NCBI RefSeq assembly: GCF_035987325.1
Contig: NZ_CP108488.1
Location: 1,612,001 to 1,676,000 of the forward strand
Reading direction: 5' to 3'
DNA: 64,000 nt
Source of the DNA: Streptomyces sp. NBC_01244
Lineage (GTDB): Bacteria; Actinomycetota; Actinomycetes; Streptomycetales; Streptomycetaceae
Position numbers and translations under genes: made by a program
The notes under the pieces: model-generated
The model's input: only the letters and a program-made list of their open reading frames with translations
What the model was told of the DNA's origin: nothing
The model's database searches: none
In this document: positions 8,212-16,275 of the stretch, piece by piece
Layout of the letters: each line of letters starts with the position of its first letter
Position numbering within the stretch: position 1 is the stretch's first letter

Positions 8212-9051
8212 TCAGGTGGTGCGCGAGGCCGCCCGGATCCGGTTGAACTCGGCCACGTGCCGCTTGTGTTCCTCGTACGTCGCCGAGAAGCGGGTGTCTC
8301 CCTGCTTCACGGTGACGAAGAAGAGCCAGTCTCCGGGCGTCGGTGCCACCGCGGCCGCCATGGCCTGCAGGCCGGGGCTGTCGATCGGGGTGGGCGGCAG
8401 TCCCTGGCGCTCGTACGTGTTGAAGGGGCTGTCGATCTTCGTCTCGCTCAGCTTGGTGTCCACCGTGGACCGGTTCAGCGCGTAGTTGATGGTGGAGTCC
8501 ATCTGGAGCGGCATCGATTTCGCCAGCCGGTTGTGGACCACCCGGGCGACCTTGCCCATGTCCCCGCGGGTCTCGGCCTCCGCCTCGATGATGCTCGCGA
8601 GGGTGGCCGTCTGGTACGGGGTCATTCCGTGGGCCTTGCCGCCGTCCGCGACGGCCTTGGTGGCGAGGCTCCTGCCGGCCGTCTCGACCATGTACGTGAG
8701 CAGTGAGACCGGAGTGGACTGTGAGGTCACCGGATAGGTGGCCGGGAAGAGGTACCCCTCCGGATTGCCCTTCGCCTCGGCGGGCAGGGGCAGGGCGGCC
8801 GTAGCGGCCGCGGCCTTGGCGGAGCCGGCCGGGAGCTTCAGTTCGCGGTCGATGGCGGCGTAGACCTGCGGGGCCCGCCAGCCCTCGGGGATCAGCAACT
8901 GACGCGGCTTCTCGGGCGGTTCCTCGCCGGGAAACAGGGGGATCAGGAGGGCTGCCCCGAGTCCCAGGACGGTTCCGAGGAAGAGCGCCAGCCTGCCCCG
9001 GCGGGTGAGCCGGGAACGGCGCGGTGACGACGGCCGGTTCTCATGACGCAT
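8212..9051 (-). CDS. Short MltG-type endolytic murein transglycosylase
   Basis: A 279-residue protein with a basic N-terminal cytoplasmic tail, one membrane segment (about residues 22-43) and a YceG/MltG domain. Family hallmarks are ASIIEAEA with the presumed catalytic glutamate, MPLQMDSTINYAL, SPFNTYERQGLPPTPIDSPG and the C-terminal FFVTVKQGDTRFS. MltG cuts nascent glycan strands and acts as a terminase for peptidoglycan chains. It is much shorter than the main Streptomyces MltG, which carries a long N-terminal extension, so this is probably a second paralogue. It converges on the oxidoreductase gene with only 15 bases between the stops. Confidence 0.85.
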   Translation of the reverse strand: MRHENRPSSPRRSRLTRRGRLALFLGTVLGLGAALLIPLFPGEEPPEKPRQLLIPEGWRAPQVYAAIDRELKLPAGSAKAAAATAALPLPAEAKGNPEGYLFPATYPVTSQSTPVSLLTYMVETAGRSLATKAVADGGKAHGMTPYQTATLASIIEAEAETRGDMGKVARVVHNRLAKSMPLQMDSTINYALNRSTVDTKLSETKIDSPFNTYERQGLPPTPIDSPGLQAMAAAVAPTPGDWLFFVTVKQGDTRFSATYEEHKRHVAEFNRIRAASRTT

Positions 9052-9114
9052 GCGGGCACGCTAACCCGCGAACCACCGGATTCCCGACATCCGACCCGTG
9101 TGCCGGTCATACGA

Positions 9115-11067
9115 TCACACGTTCACCGGGGTCGGCTCGGTGCCGCGCAGGGTGTCGGGCTTGAAGGTCCCGGGCTTGAGCAGATCCGCCTTGCGGATCT
9201 CGGAACCGAGCGCCCCGGACAGGAGGTCTCCGGACGCCGGGGTCTCCGGCTTGAGCGCACTCTCCCGGTCGCGCCGGACGAGGTCGGCGTACCGGCCGTC
9301 GGCCTTCAGCAGTTCCTCGTGGGTGCCGCGCTCCTCGATCCGGCCTCCGTCGAGCACCACGATCTGGTCGGCGTCACGGACGGTGGAGAGCCGGTGGGCA
9401 ATGGTGATGGTGGTGCGGCCCTGGGAGAGGTTGTCGATGGCGCGCTGCACGGCGTGCTCCGTGCGGGTGTCCAGTGCGCTGGTGGCCTCGTCGAGGATGA
9501 GCACCGGCGGGTCGCGCAGGATGGTGCGCGCGATGGCCAAGCGCTGCTTCTCTCCGCCGGAGAACCGGTAGCCGCGCTCACCGACCAGGGTGTCGTACCC
9601 GTCGGGCAGGGACTCGATGTGATCGTGGATCTGCGCCGCGCGGGCCGCCTCCGCTATCTCCTCGTCGGTGGCGTCGGGCTTGGCGAAGCGCAGGTTGTCG
9701 GCGACGGAGGCGTGGAAGAGGTAGGTCTCCTGGGAGACCACGCCGATGGAGCGGGCCAGGGAGTCGAAGTCGAGGTCGCGCACGTCCACGCCGTCGAGGG
9801 CGACCCGGCCGCCGGTGACGTCGTAGAGCCGGGGCACGAGGTAGCTCAGCGTGCTCTTGCCGGATCCGGTCGGGCCGACCACCGCGAGCGAACCACCGGC
9901 CGGGACCGTGATGTCGATGCCCGTCAGGGTGGGGCCGCCCTTGGTGTCGTAGGCGAAGTGGACGTCCTCCAGGCGGACCTCACCCTTGGCGCGGTCGAGG
10001 CGGACGGGGTCCTCGCGCTCGGTGATGTCCACCGGCAGGTCGAGGTACTCGAAGATGCGGGCGAACAGCGCCAGCGAGGTCTGGATCTGGACGCCGGTCG
10101 ACAACAGGCTCACGGCGGGCCGGAACAGGCCCTGCTGGAGGGTGACGAAGGCGACGAGGGTACCGACCGAGAGCGAGGGCGCTCCGGTCTGCAGGGCTAT
10201 GCCGGCCGCCCAGTAGATGAGCGCGGGCATGGCGGCCATGACGATGCCGATGGTGGACATCCGCCAGCGCCCGGCCATGCTGGAGCGCACTTCGAGGTCG
10301 ACGAGCTTCTCGGACTCCTCCGCGAAGGAGGTGGTGAGGGAATCGGCGCGGCCCATCGTGCGGCCGAGCAGGATGCCGCTGACCGACAGGGACTCGGTGA
10401 CCGTCGCGGCCATGGCGGCCATCTGTTTCTGCCGCTGAGCCGTGATCTTCTTGCGCTCGCCGCCGACGCGGCGGCTGATCCACACGAAGACGGGCAGCAG
10501 GGCGAGCGAGACGAGCGTGAGCCGCCAGTCGAGCGCGAGCATGGCGACGACGGAGGCGATGACGGCCGTCGCGTTCGAGACGAGGGAGGTCGCCGTGGAG
10601 GTGACCGTGGCCTGCATGCCGCCGATGTCATTGGCGATGCGGGACTGCACTTCGCCGGTGCGCGTACGGGTGAAGAAGGCCAGCGGCATCCGCTGGAGCT
10701 GCGCGTAGACGGCGGTGCGCAGATCGTGCATGACGCGCTGGCCGACGGTGGTGGATATCAGGGTCTGGAGCACGCCGAAGATGCTGGTGACGACCGCGGT
10801 CGCGATCATGCCGAGGGCGAGCAGGCTGAGCAGCCCGGTGCGGCCCTGCGGGATCGCTACGTCCAGGATCTCCTTGAGCAGGAAGGGGGTGGCGACTCCG
10901 ACCAGCGAGGAAGCGGCGACCAGCACGCCGACGACGGCGAGGCGGCCCCGGTAGGGCCGGAAGAGGCCGACGATGCGGCGCAGCTCACGCGGCCGCTCGT
11001 CCGGGGCGGGGCCACTGGGGTCGAGGGATTCTTTCGAGGGTTCCCACTCGGGTTCTTTGGGGCGCAT
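9115..11067 (-). CDS. ABC exporter, fused membrane and ATPase domains
   Basis: A 650-residue half-transporter. A six-helix exporter domain (about residues 40-330, with the conserved LPLAFFTRTRTGEVQSRI-like coupling segment) is followed by an ATPase domain with Walker A GPTGSGKST (about 396-404), signature FSGGEKQR, Walker B LILDEATSALD and H-loop IAHRLS. All catalytic residues are present, so it can act as a homodimer exporting drugs or lipids. It is transcribed away from a MarR regulator, and the shared promoter region contains overlapping palindromes, so MarR control is likely. AAGGAGG sits just upstream of the ATG at 11067. Confidence 0.92.
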   Translation of the reverse strand: MRPKEPEWEPSKESLDPSGPAPDERPRELRRIVGLFRPYRGRLAVVGVLVAASSLVGVATPFLLKEILDVAIPQGRTGLLSLLALGMIATAVVTSIFGVLQTLISTTVGQRVMHDLRTAVYAQLQRMPLAFFTRTRTGEVQSRIANDIGGMQATVTSTATSLVSNATAVIASVVAMLALDWRLTLVSLALLPVFVWISRRVGGERKKITAQRQKQMAAMAATVTESLSVSGILLGRTMGRADSLTTSFAEESEKLVDLEVRSSMAGRWRMSTIGIVMAAMPALIYWAAGIALQTGAPSLSVGTLVAFVTLQQGLFRPAVSLLSTGVQIQTSLALFARIFEYLDLPVDITEREDPVRLDRAKGEVRLEDVHFAYDTKGGPTLTGIDITVPAGGSLAVVGPTGSGKSTLSYLVPRLYDVTGGRVALDGVDVRDLDFDSLARSIGVVSQETYLFHASVADNLRFAKPDATDEEIAEAARAAQIHDHIESLPDGYDTLVGERGYRFSGGEKQRLAIARTILRDPPVLILDEATSALDTRTEHAVQRAIDNLSQGRTTITIAHRLSTVRDADQIVVLDGGRIEERGTHEELLKADGRYADLVRRDRESALKPETPASGDLLSGALGSEIRKADLLKPGTFKPDTLRGTEPTPVNV

Positions 11068-11098
11068 GGGCCTCCTTCATGACAGGTGACGAGACTCG

Positions 11099-11133
11099 AA
11101 TGAGCATAGCTCATTGTTACCTATACTCACAAT
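11099..11133. promoter_or_regulatory. Divergent promoters with overlapping MarR-type operators
   Basis: A 7-3-7 perfect palindrome, AATGAGC ATA GCTCATT (11099-11115), is followed by a second dyad ATTGT-N11-ACAAT (11113-11133). On the minus strand TTGTGA (11132-11127) and TATGCT (11108-11103) are spaced by 18 bases and point at the ABC exporter; TATACT (11122-11127) is a -10-like box pointing at the MarR gene. Both promoters lie inside the dyads, so one regulator could repress both genes. Confidence 0.65.
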
Positions 11134-11174
11134 GAATCTGGTCCTGATATCGTTCCCATTATGAGGACCGCAGC

Positions 11175-11699
11175 ATGAGCACCGCTTCCGAGACCGACAG
11201 CGCCCGGACGGCCGAGAGCACCGACGGCACCGGCGGCGCCGACACGACCGGCACCACCGACACCACCGACGGCGTGCTCGCCGAGCAGCTGCTCCGCCTG
11301 ACCCGGCGGCTCCACCGCATCCAGAAGCGCCATCTGGAGCCGCTCGGCATCACCCCGGCCCAGTCCCGGCTGCTGCGCACCGTCGCCCACCTCTCCACGG
11401 CGCGCCCGCCCCGGATGGCGGACCTCGCCGCCCGCCTGGAGGTGGTGCCCCGTGCCGTGACCACGCTGGTCGACGGCCTGGAGAGCGCCGACTGCGTCCG
11501 CCGCGTGCCGGACCCGGAGAACCGCCGTGTCATAAGGATCGAGCTCACCGACACCGGCCGCGCCACGCTGCGCCGTCTGCGCAACGCGCGAACCGGCGCC
11601 GCAGAGGAGATCCTGGCTCCATTGACCGCCGATCAGCGCGAGGTGCTCGGCGGGCTGCTGAACGCTCTGGCGGACGCTCCGGCGGAGCACGGCTGCTGA
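11175..11699 (+). CDS. MarR family transcriptional regulator
   Basis: A 174-residue protein with a Thr/Asp/Gly-rich N-terminal tail of about 30 residues, then a MarR winged helix-turn-helix. Conserved features are the dimerisation helix, LGITPAQSRLLRTV, MADLAARLEVVPRAVTTLVDGLE (recognition helix) and the wing PDPENRRVIRIELTDTG. MarR proteins usually repress a neighbouring transporter and their own gene until bound by a small molecule. It is divergent from the ABC exporter and shares a palindrome-rich promoter. The ATG at 11175 has GAGGA seven bases upstream. Confidence 0.9.
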   Translation: MSTASETDSARTAESTDGTGGADTTGTTDTTDGVLAEQLLRLTRRLHRIQKRHLEPLGITPAQSRLLRTVAHLSTARPPRMADLAARLEVVPRAVTTLVDGLESADCVRRVPDPENRRVIRIELTDTGRATLRRLRNARTGAAEEILAPLTADQREVLGGLLNALADAPAEHGC

Positions 11700-11784
11700 C
11701 GGGCGACGGTCCGGCCGGGACAGGGCCGGTGGCTGCGCCGAACGAGTGAGAACGACCGACACGGCGCGAGTTGAGGGGCTGCAG

Positions 11785-14721
11785 ATGCCACTGCTGGAAC
11801 CGAAGCCGGGGGCCCTGCGCCCGCGCACCATCAGCGGCCCCGCCCCCGACCGGGTGCCCGACCACAGGTCGACGGGCACCCCCGAGCCGCTGCGGAGCGA
11901 GCTGGCCGAGCTGCTGGGCGCCGGCAAGGTGCTCTCGGGCGTCTCCGACCTGGTCCGCTACGCCTCCGACGCCTCCCCGTACCGGTTCCTGCCGCAGGTC
12001 GTCGTGATCGCCGAGGACATCGACGACGTCTCCGCCGTCCTGTCCTACGCCCACGGCAAGCAGCGCGAGGTGGTCTTCCGGGCCGCCGGGACCTCGCTCA
12101 ACGGCCAGGCCCAGGGCGAGGACATCCTCGTCGACGTCCGCCGTCACTGGGCCGGGGTCGAGGTGCTGGAGGAAGGCCTGCGGGCCCGGATCCAGCCCGG
12201 CACCACCGTCGTGCGCGCCAACGCCGCGCTCGCCCGGCACGGCCGCGTCCTGGGCCCGGACCCGGCCAGCGCCATCGCCTGCACCCTCGGCGGCGTCGTC
12301 GCGAACAACGCCTCCGGCATGACGGCGGGCACCACGAGGAACTCGTACCGCACCCTGTCCTCCCTCACCTTCGTCCTGCCGAGCGGCACCGTCGTGGACA
12401 CCGCCGACCCGCGCGCCGACGAGGAGCTGGCGCACGCCGAGCCCGCCCTGTGCCACGGCCTGATGGAGATCAAGAAGGAGATCGAGGCCGATCCGGGGCT
12501 CGTCGCCCGCATCCGGGCCAAGTACGAGATCAAGAACACCACCGGGTACCGCCTCGACGCCTATCTCGACGGCGCCACCCCGGTGGAGATCCTGCGCGGT
12601 CTGATGGTCGGCTCCGAAGGCACCCTCGGCTTCATCGCCGAGGTCGTCTTCGACACCCTGCCGCTGGACCGCGAGCTCACCAGCGCCCTGCTCTTCTTCC
12701 CCTCGCTGCCCGCCGCGGCCGCCGCCGTACCGCTCTTCAACGAGGCGGGGGCGCTGGCCGTCGAGCTGATGGACGGCAACACCCTGCGCGCCTCGGTGAG
12801 CGTCGCGGGCGTCCCCGCCGACTGGGCCGCTCTGCCCAAGGACACCACCGCGCTGCTGGTGGAGTTCCGGGCCCCCGACGAGGCCGGCCGCGCGGAGTAC
12901 GAGCGGCGCGCCGCCGCGGTGCTGGCCGGCCTGGACCTGGTGGCCCCGGTGGCCTCGGTGACCAACGCCTTCACCCGCGACGCCAGGACCATCTCCGGCT
13001 ACTGGAAGGCCCGCAAGGCCTTCGTCACCGCCGTCGGCGGCGCCCGCGCCTCCGGCACCACCCTGATCACCGAGGACTTCGCGGTCCCACCGTCCCGGCT
13101 GGCCGAGGCCTGCGAGGCCCTCCTCGAACTCCAGGCGGAGCACGGCTTCGACGCCGCCGTCGCCGGTCACGCCGCCCACGGCAACCTGCACTTCCTGCTC
13201 GCCTTCGACGCCGCCCGGCCGGCCGACGTGGAGCGGTACGCCGCCTTCATGGAGGCCTTCTGCCGGCTCACCGTCGAGCGCTTCGACGGGTCCCTGAAGG
13301 CCGAGCACTCCACCGGCCGCAACATGGCCCCCTTCCTGGAACTGGAGTGGGGGCCCCGGGCCACCGAGATGATGTGGCGCACCAAGCGGGTCATCGACCC
13401 CGACCTGGTGCTGGCCCCGCGGATCCTCCTGGACCGCGACCCGAAGGCGCACCTGCGCGGCCTCAAGACGATCCCGCAGGTGGAGGCCGTCGCCGACCCC
13501 TGCATCGAGTGCGGGTTCTGCGAACCGACCTGCCCCAGCGAGGACCTGACGACCACCCCGCGCCAGCGGATCGTGCTGCGCCGGGAGATGATGCGCCAGC
13601 AGCCCGGCTCCCCCGTGCTCGACGGTCTGCTCGACGCGTACGGGTACGACGCCGTGGACACCTGCGCCGGCGACTCCACCTGCAAGCTCGCCTGTCCCGT
13701 CGGCATCGACACCGGCGCCCTGATGAAGGACTTCCGCCACCGCCGGCACAGCCCGCGCGAGGAGCGTGCGGCCGAGCTCGCCGCCCTGCGGTTCGGCGCG
13801 GTCGAGGTGGCCGCCCGGCTGGCCGTGGCCGCCGCCGACAAGATCACCGACGCCGTCGGGGACCGGATCCTCCAGGCCGTGACGGGGGCCGCGCGCAGGG
13901 CCGTACGGCCCGACCTGGTTCCGGAGTGGCTGCCGCAGGTCCCCGGCGCCGCGGCCCGCAAACTGCCCGCCACCCGGCGCGGGGGCGCCGCCGCGGTGTA
14001 CTACCCGGCCTGCGTCAACCGGATCTTCGGCGGCCCCGACGGCACGTCCGGGCCCTCCCTGCCCGAGGCCGTGGTGGCGGTGTCGGAGCGGGCCGGCAGG
14101 CCGGTGTGGATCCCCGGAGACGTCCGGGGCACCTGCTGCGCGACGATCTGGCACTCCAAGGGGTACGACGCCGGCAACCGCGTGATGGCCAACCGGATCG
14201 TGGAGGCCGCCTGGGGCTGGACGGCCGGCGGGCGGCTGCCGCTCGTGGTCGACGCGTCCTCCTGCACCCTGGGCATCGCGCACGAGGTGGTCCCGTACCT
14301 CACCGACGACAACCGCTCGCTCCACGCGGAGTTGCGAATCGTCGACTCCGTCGTCTGGGCCGCCGAGGAACTGCTGCCGCACCTGGAGGTCCGGCGCACG
14401 GTGGGCTCGGCGGTGCTCCACCCCACCTGTTCGATGCGGCACCTGGACGACGAGGCACAGCTTCGGGCGGTCGCCGAGGCCTGCGCCGACGAGGTGGTGG
14501 TCCCGTATGACACCGGGTGCTGCGCCTTCGCGGGCGACCGCGGCATGCTGCACCCGGAGCTGACGGAGTCGGCGACGGCCCGCGAGGCCGCCGAGGTCAC
14601 AGCGCGGCAGTTCGACGCGCACCTGTCGGCGAACCGGATGTGCGAGGTGGGCATGGACCGGGCCACGGGCCGCAGCTACTACTCGGCGCTGCTGGAACTG
14701 GAGCGAGCCACCCGCCCGTAG
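11785..14721 (+). CDS. FAD-binding and Fe-S-binding D-lactate dehydrogenase-like oxidoreductase
   Basis: A fused 978-residue oxidoreductase. The N-terminal half is a PCMH-type FAD domain (FRAAGTSLNGQAQGED, TLGGVVANNASGM) with a GlcD-type C-terminal FAD-oxidase domain containing HGNLHF. The second half holds a ferredoxin-like pair of Cys clusters (CIECGFCEPTCP at about 573 and CAGDSTCKLACPVG at about 627) and two CCG modules (GTCCATIW and DTGCCAFAGDRGM). This architecture matches Dld-type membrane-associated D-lactate or 2-hydroxyglutarate dehydrogenases that feed the quinone pool. The ATG at 11785 is chosen because GAGGGG lies six bases before it; a GTG at 11746 is the upstream alternative. 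The exact substrate is inferred. Confidence 0.88.
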   Translation: MPLLEPKPGALRPRTISGPAPDRVPDHRSTGTPEPLRSELAELLGAGKVLSGVSDLVRYASDASPYRFLPQVVVIAEDIDDVSAVLSYAHGKQREVVFRAAGTSLNGQAQGEDILVDVRRHWAGVEVLEEGLRARIQPGTTVVRANAALARHGRVLGPDPASAIACTLGGVVANNASGMTAGTTRNSYRTLSSLTFVLPSGTVVDTADPRADEELAHAEPALCHGLMEIKKEIEADPGLVARIRAKYEIKNTTGYRLDAYLDGATPVEILRGLMVGSEGTLGFIAEVVFDTLPLDRELTSALLFFPSLPAAAAAVPLFNEAGALAVELMDGNTLRASVSVAGVPADWAALPKDTTALLVEFRAPDEAGRAEYERRAAAVLAGLDLVAPVASVTNAFTRDARTISGYWKARKAFVTAVGGARASGTTLITEDFAVPPSRLAEACEALLELQAEHGFDAAVAGHAAHGNLHFLLAFDAARPADVERYAAFMEAFCRLTVERFDGSLKAEHSTGRNMAPFLELEWGPRATEMMWRTKRVIDPDLVLAPRILLDRDPKAHLRGLKTIPQVEAVADPCIECGFCEPTCPSEDLTTTPRQRIVLRREMMRQQPGSPVLDGLLDAYGYDAVDTCAGDSTCKLACPVGIDTGALMKDFRHRRHSPREERAAELAALRFGAVEVAARLAVAAADKITDAVGDRILQAVTGAARRAVRPDLVPEWLPQVPGAAARKLPATRRGGAAAVYYPACVNRIFGGPDGTSGPSLPEAVVAVSERAGRPVWIPGDVRGTCCATIWHSKGYDAGNRVMANRIVEAAWGWTAGGRLPLVVDASSCTLGIAHEVVPYLTDDNRSLHAELRIVDSVVWAAEELLPHLEVRRTVGSAVLHPTCSMRHLDDEAQLRAVAEACADEVVVPYDTGCCAFAGDRGMLHPELTESATAREAAEVTARQFDAHLSANRMCEVGMDRATGRSYYSALLELERATRP

Positions 14722-14739
14722 GCCGCGATGAAGGAGGGT

Positions 14740-15978
14740 TCACGCAGCGGGGGCTGATGTCCGGTCGACCGTGTCCAGTTGCCAGAACAGTCGGTTCCCC
14801 AGGCATTCCGTCAGGTAGGGAACGCCGTCGGTGTAGCCCGAACCATGGGCGTCGCCGAGCATGCGTGCGGCGAGCCCGCGATGTGCCGACTTCCACCGCT
14901 GGTGCCCGCTCTCCAGACGGCTGATCGCCGTGTCGAGGCGGTTCCACCGCGCCCGGTCGAAACGCCCCTCGTTGCGGAGGTCGAGGTAGGCCCGGGTGAC
15001 GGTGTCGTGGCCGGGATCTTCCACCTCGGCCCGTACGGCGGGCACGCTCGTGAACGCGGACGACTGCAGGCGCGGTACGGGCGGAACACCGCACAGGCTC
15101 TCGAACCGTTTGTACTGATCGGACTGAATGGCGCTGGCACCCTGGGTGTACTGCCGGAAAGCGGAGAACTGCTCCGCCCTCATCGTGGCCACGACGCGAA
15201 AGAGCGTCGCGGCCCGCTCGAACATCACCACCGCGTGGTCCAGCAGCTCCACGGCCCCTTCCGGATTGCCCGCGCGCAGCGCCTCGATGACCTTCTTCAC
15301 TGCTGCCGCTATCGCGGTGAAATGCATTTCGTGGGTCTGGAGGACGCGGATGAAGAAGTATTCGTCATGAACGACGGAGACGGGCTGGACGGTGACGTCG
15401 AACCACCGGCCGCAATCGGTCGTCGCCGGCCGGGGCAGGCGGTCGACTAGGTCTTCGAGGCGGTGCCGGGGAGTGTGCGCCAGCCGCGACGGAAGGTCGT
15501 CGGTCTCCGCCTGACCGAGCCCCGTCGTCACGAGTCGCAGGGCGTGCCTCAGCCGCGTGCTCAGCGTCGACTCGTCCGGCCGGCCCCGCTCGGGCCCCTC
15601 GGGCGCACCGGCCGCCGCCTCGATCTCGAAGCGGACCACGTCGGCCATCAGCAGGGTCGACATCCGGTCCGCGCTCAGCGGGGCGTGCCGGTCGTCCATG
15701 AGGAGCTCCAGGACCGGCAGTGCGAGATAGGTGCGGTTCTGGAAACGTCCCTCGTGTTTGTCGAGCGCGCAGTCGAGGAAAGCGCTGAGGAACGGGCGGT
15801 TCGCCCCGTGCCGTCGCCTGATGTCACTCAGTCGCACCAGCACTCGATCCGAAAGGAAATGCTTTCCTGTCCGCCGCACGTGTTCCGTCACGGACCGGGC
15901 GAGGGAAATGCCGTCCGATTCCTCCGCCATTCGGTCAGCGGCCGCCCAGCGCCTGATCTCGATCAGGGTCGTCGCCAT
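14740..15978 (-). CDS. Tryptophan 2,3-dioxygenase-like protein with N-terminal extension
   Basis: A 412-residue protein. The C-terminal half (about 205-405) follows the tryptophan 2,3-dioxygenase fold: DEYFFIRVLQTHEMHF matches the first haem-pocket helix, FRQYTQGASAIQSDQYK matches the FRxYxxxASGFQSxQF segment, and RWKSAHRG...ARMLGDAHGSGYTDGVPYL matches the proximal-histidine and GTGGSSG regions. The proximal histidine appears kept, but the distal histidine position in the first helix reads Leu, so chemistry may differ from canonical tryptophan ring opening. The N-terminal 200 residues are helical and not recognised. The ATG at 15978 has GGGAGAG just upstream; in-frame GTG 16023 and ATG 15999 lack ribosome sites. 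It is divergent from a heterodimeric ABC exporter; the 297-base gap between them shows a TTGACA at 16070 but no clear -10. Confidence 0.7.
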   Translation of the reverse strand: MATTLIEIRRWAAADRMAEESDGISLARSVTEHVRRTGKHFLSDRVLVRLSDIRRRHGANRPFLSAFLDCALDKHEGRFQNRTYLALPVLELLMDDRHAPLSADRMSTLLMADVVRFEIEAAAGAPEGPERGRPDESTLSTRLRHALRLVTTGLGQAETDDLPSRLAHTPRHRLEDLVDRLPRPATTDCGRWFDVTVQPVSVVHDEYFFIRVLQTHEMHFTAIAAAVKKVIEALRAGNPEGAVELLDHAVVMFERAATLFRVVATMRAEQFSAFRQYTQGASAIQSDQYKRFESLCGVPPVPRLQSSAFTSVPAVRAEVEDPGHDTVTRAYLDLRNEGRFDRARWNRLDTAISRLESGHQRWKSAHRGLAARMLGDAHGSGYTDGVPYLTECLGNRLFWQLDTVDRTSAPAA

Positions 15979-16275
15979 TGGTCTCTCCCAAGCCGTCATG
16001 CGAAGTAAAGGGTCGCTTTCCACTAGGCATGATCGAAAGACCGCGCGTCACGTCTCGGGAATTCGTGCCTTGACAGCGGACACCGAAGCCGCTTGGACGC
16101 GCCCGGCGGCCCGGTGTCCCCGGCCCGGAGCAGGACGGCGTCGGGTTCCGGCCCGCTCGCCGGGTGAGCAGACCCTGCGGCGAAGAGCTGGGGCCAACGG
16201 AAAATCGATTGCCCTGGACCGGTCCGGAACGCGAACCTTGCACGGTTTGGAACACTCGACCAGTCATGGGGCGTC

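Noticed and set aside
11545..14622. 1025-codon minus-strand frame opposite the D-lactate-dehydrogenase-like gene
   Set aside because: Repetitive Gly/Val/His/Arg composition without domains; antisense shadow.
16070..16098. TTGACA at 16070 as a promoter for the heterodimeric exporter
   Set aside because: No acceptable -10 at the right spacing; left as a note only.
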